From assembly GCA_000720375.1 (NCBI GenBank), contig JOAA01000016.1, positions 186,001-250,000 on the forward strand: 64,000 bases of DNA, read 5' to 3'. Positions 61,666 through 64,000 of the stretch are shown here, piece after piece. The position numbers were made by a program, and so were the translations under genes. The notes under the pieces are model-generated. The model was not told the origin of the DNA and ran no database searches. It worked only from the letters and a program-made list of their open reading frames with translations. Source of the stretch: Rhodococcus rhodnii. Its GTDB lineage: Bacteria > Actinomycetota > Actinomycetes > Mycobacteriales > Pseudonocardiaceae. The first letter of the stretch is position 1, and every line of letters starts with the position of its first letter.

Positions 61666-63015
61666 TCAGCATGCGACGACCTGGACCTGCCCCAAGTCCT
61701 TGGTCGCCTTCTGGCCGCCCGCGCCGACGACCACAACGGTCACGTCGGCGACGTGACCGGCGTACCTTTCCGGGAACGGACCGACCTGGCTGTACCAGGT
61801 CTCGCCTATCCGGATCATCGAGATCGTCACGGTCGTGTCCCGGATGTGCACGGTCATCTTCACCGATTCGACGCCGTCCGGGGCGTGCACGCCGACCTTG
61901 ACCCGAGTGGACGATCGGCACCTGTCCCCTGTGCCGATCGTCCGGTGTTCGATCGCGTTCGGGCCGGCGATAATCGTTGGAGCGACGCCGTTTCTCGTCT
62001 GCGCCACGGGTGACGGAGGTGGTGCGGCCTGCGGGGGTTTCGCTGGCGTCGAGGATGTCGAGCGAATCGCAGGAGGCGTTGACACGACCGACGAGGCACT
62101 TCCCGTTGGCTGGGCGGGCATTTCAGGTTGCACGACCGGTGACGCGACTTGGCTTACCGTCGCGGGCATTGCCACGCCTGGTTCGACGATTTTGGTGTCC
62201 TGCGTGACGATCAACGCACCGCCGATGGCCGCGGCGGCGACAACGGCGGCGACGGCGACCTTCTTCACCGTCAGCAACGTGCCCAGCAGGCCGATCGGTA
62301 CAACGAAGATGGCTTTGCGAACGCCTTCCAGCGTGGCCGCTTTCCGTTCCCGGCACGCCGCGCATGTCTTGACATGCTTGTGGATCCGCGTGCACAGGGT
62401 GCCGTGCGGATCCGGTTTGCTGACTGCTTTCGCCACTTCCGGGCAGCGCATGGCGTCGTCCGCCGCCAGTGTCGCCGCGACGATCGCCTCGCCGACGTGC
62501 TCGGCCAGACGCTGGAACGTCACCCGCAGCGCGGACGGTTTGAGGTCCAGCTCCACGCACACTTCGTCCTCGGTCAGCACTCCGCCTTCGAGTGCCAGGT
62601 TGTACGCGAGCACTTCGAGTTGGCGTGGGGTCAACAGTGGCTTGGCCATTTCGATGAACCGCTTGGCATCCAGCGAACTGGTCCGGCCGACCACTTCCTC
62701 CGCCGCCAGCTGGTCAAGCAGCTCCATCGCGTAGGACGCGGAGCGCGGCGAGCGCGCCTCGCTGCGGATCGCGTCCTTGGTCAGGTTGAGCGCCACGGTG
62801 GCGAGAAAGACCCGCGGATTCACGATCGGGTGCTTGGGCGGTCTGCGCTGCAGCTTCTCGAAGACGGCCTGCACCAGGTCTTCCGCGTCGTGCTGGTTGC
62901 CGACGCGTTTCTGGCAGTACGCCAGCAGCCAGGCCCGGTTCTGCTGGCACAGCAAGGTCAACTCCGCGCGACTCAGCCGACGGGGAATCCCGATGTCGTA
63001 AATCTCAGCAGTCAC
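61666..63015 (-). CDS. ECF-type sigma factor with fused zinc-finger, membrane and extracytoplasmic segments
   Basis: A 449-residue protein. Sigma region 2 is at ~22-85 (DAEDLVQAVFEKL) and region 4 at ~125-175 (LLTPRQLEVLAYNLALEGGVLTEDEVCVELDLKPSALRVTFQRL). A zinc-binding anti-sigma-like motif HVKTCAAC (His214, Cys218, Cys221) follows. Hydrophobic segments at ~235-270 come next, then a Pro/Ser/Thr-rich linker and a ~100-residue beta-type C-terminal domain. The layout suggests a membrane-tethered sigma factor carrying its own anti-sigma module. GTG 63015 start. Confidence 0.85.
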   Translation of the reverse strand: MTAEIYDIGIPRRLSRAELTLLCQQNRAWLLAYCQKRVGNQHDAEDLVQAVFEKLQRRPPKHPIVNPRVFLATVALNLTKDAIRSEARSPRSASYAMELLDQLAAEEVVGRTSSLDAKRFIEMAKPLLTPRQLEVLAYNLALEGGVLTEDEVCVELDLKPSALRVTFQRLAEHVGEAIVAATLAADDAMRCPEVAKAVSKPDPHGTLCTRIHKHVKTCAACRERKAATLEGVRKAIFVVPIGLLGTLLTVKKVAVAAVVAAAAIGGALIVTQDTKIVEPGVAMPATVSQVASPVVQPEMPAQPTGSASSVVSTPPAIRSTSSTPAKPPQAAPPPSPVAQTRNGVAPTIIAGPNAIEHRTIGTGDRCRSSTRVKVGVHAPDGVESVKMTVHIRDTTVTISMIRIGETWYSQVGPFPERYAGHVADVTVVVVGAGGQKATKDLGQVQVVAC

Positions 63016-63151
63016 ACCCAGTAGGACGCACGGCAGACCCAGATCAGAACACCGGATGGCCAGGTTCGCCGGAAGGCGTTACGCCCGCCACGACCGGGCG
63101 ACGATTCTGACTACGTCCCGTTATCGCGAGGGTCTCGATAGCCTGATTGCC

Positions 63152-64000
63152 ATGTTCTTGTGGGGCGTGGCAGGCGCGGGGTACCAATCCGAGGGAGCGG
63201 CTCCGGACAGCAACTGGTCGCGGTTCGTGACCGGCTACCGGGACTCCGTCGACTTCCTGCACCGCTATCCGCAGGACATCGAACTCGCCGCGGACCTCGG
63301 CGTCCAGGTCTTCCGGCTGTGCGTCGAGTGGGCCCGCGTCCAGCAGGTGCCGGGCGAATGGGACTTCGAGTTCTACGACGACGTCGTGGCGAAGGTCCGC
63401 GCGGCCGGAATGCGTCCGATGATCACCCTGGACCACTGGGTGTATCCAGCGTGGACGGGCGGCTGGCGCAACCCGCGCATGGTCGAGTTGTGGCTGGCCA
63501 ATGCCGATCGCGTGGTGAAACGCTACGCGGGCAACGGCACCATCTGGATCACCTTCAACGAACCGACCGTCTACATGGCACACGAGATCCGGCAGCGCCG
63601 GTTCAGCCCGATGATGCCCAGCCGGATGGTCCAGGCGCACAAGGGCGCGTACCGGCTGATCCACGAGGCCGACCCGCAGGCGTTGGTGTCCAGCAACGTC
63701 GCGTACATCCCGGTGGTGAACCGGTTGGTGGACTTCGGTTTCCTCGACTGGGTCGGCGGCTTCCTCGACTTCGTCGGGATCGACTACTACTACGACGTCA
63801 CGCCGGGCAACGTCACCGCACTGCACGGCGCGACCGGCAAGCTGTACAAGATCGACCCCGAACCCAAGGGGATGTACCGGGCGCTGAAACACTACGCGCG
63901 CCGATTCCCCAAGCTGCCGTTGTACATCGTGGAGAACGGGATGCCCACGGACAACGGACACCCGCGGGCAGACGGCTACACCAGGTCAGACCACCTGCGT
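63152..64000 (+). CDS. Glycoside hydrolase family 1 (beta-glucosidase-like), cut by the window end
   Basis: The first 283 residues are visible and the frame is open at the edge. The N-terminus FLWGVAGAGYQSEGAAPDSNW, WARVQ, the acid/base motif TFNEP and the nucleophile motif YIVENGMP are all present, closely spaced for GH1, since about 200 residues separate the two glutamates. It hydrolyses beta-linked glucosides or galactosides. There is no signal peptide, so cytoplasmic. ATG 63152 is preceded by TAGCCT, which may be the -10 of a short-leader mRNA. Confidence 0.92.
   Translation, partial: MFLWGVAGAGYQSEGAAPDSNWSRFVTGYRDSVDFLHRYPQDIELAADLGVQVFRLCVEWARVQQVPGEWDFEFYDDVVAKVRAAGMRPMITLDHWVYPAWTGGWRNPRMVELWLANADRVVKRYAGNGTIWITFNEPTVYMAHEIRQRRFSPMMPSRMVQAHKGAYRLIHEADPQALVSSNVAYIPVVNRLVDFGFLDWVGGFLDFVGIDYYYDVTPGNVTALHGATGKLYKIDPEPKGMYRALKHYARRFPKLPLYIVENGMPTDNGHPRADGYTRSDHLR

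Noticed and set aside
63044..63961. 305-codon minus-strand open frame
   Set aside because: Shadow of the GH1 gene, whose own frame carries TFNEP and YIVENG catalytic motifs.

Overview
The window is chromosomal DNA of a high-GC, GTG-start-rich actinomycete. A mycothiol conjugate amidase (mca), an F420-type flavin oxidoreductase, a GlpX-type FBPase, PafBC-type DNA-damage promoters and many apparently leaderless genes point to the Pseudonocardiales or close relatives (inference). From memory, the backbone follows the Mycobacterium tuberculosis Rv1112-to-Rv1080c gene order: ychF, ispH, a lipid-droplet gene, xseA/xseB, DUF4245, glpX, fumC, phoH2, a short-chain Z-prenyl synthase, hemolysin III, a YyaL-type protein, a small membrane protein, mca, DUF4307 and greA. 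Most other genes are insertions into this backbone.

0-2.4 kb: an accessory cassette. Two damaged or partial genes at the left edge are followed by an AbiEi/AbiEii-like type IV toxin-antitoxin pair with a nested symmetric operator. A near-perfect 24-base direct repeat flanks the pair; the right copy is the 3' end of ychF. 2.4-12 kb: ychF, an ArsR/SRPBCC pair, then a DNA-repair block (Ada-AlkA fusion, Ogt, SbcCD, RmuC). Between ogt and sbcC lies a four-copy tandem array whose units each carry a match to the RecA-independent (PafBC-type) DNA-damage promoter and conserved hairpins but no convincing gene. Further matches precede sbcD, rmuC and the ATP-dependent ligase at 35 kb.

12-32 kb: DUF6542, ispH, the xse operon, DUF4245/glpX, a trypsin-like protease, two L,D-transpeptidase lipoproteins separated by a very strong terminator, an F420 oxidoreductase/MarR pair, a 966-residue NACHT (bacterial NLR-like) NTPase, a thioredoxin-reductase-like flavoprotein, fumC, and a MocR regulator divergent from an EamA exporter. 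32-42 kb: a repeat-containing secreted RlpA-like protein, two bacterial-PH-domain membrane proteins, ATP-dependent DNA ligase, an ABC-2 exporter, phoH2, and a duplicated pair of small secreted chaplin-like proteins with duplicated promoters.

42-54 kb: the mca/greA backbone, into which a NUDIX/TetR/monooxygenase group and a Hen1-Pnkp RNA-repair operon are inserted. 54-56 kb: a complete ISAs1-like insertion sequence with 17-bp inverted ends and a 12-bp target duplication. It sits inside one copy of a dispersed non-coding repeat; an inverted copy lies downstream of pnkp. 56-64 kb: Lrp regulator, a MarR/MFS exporter pair, hppD, an ECF sigma factor carrying its own zinc-binding, membrane and extracytoplasmic segments, and a GH1 glycosidase cut by the right edge. 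I found no tRNA, rRNA or CRISPR array.
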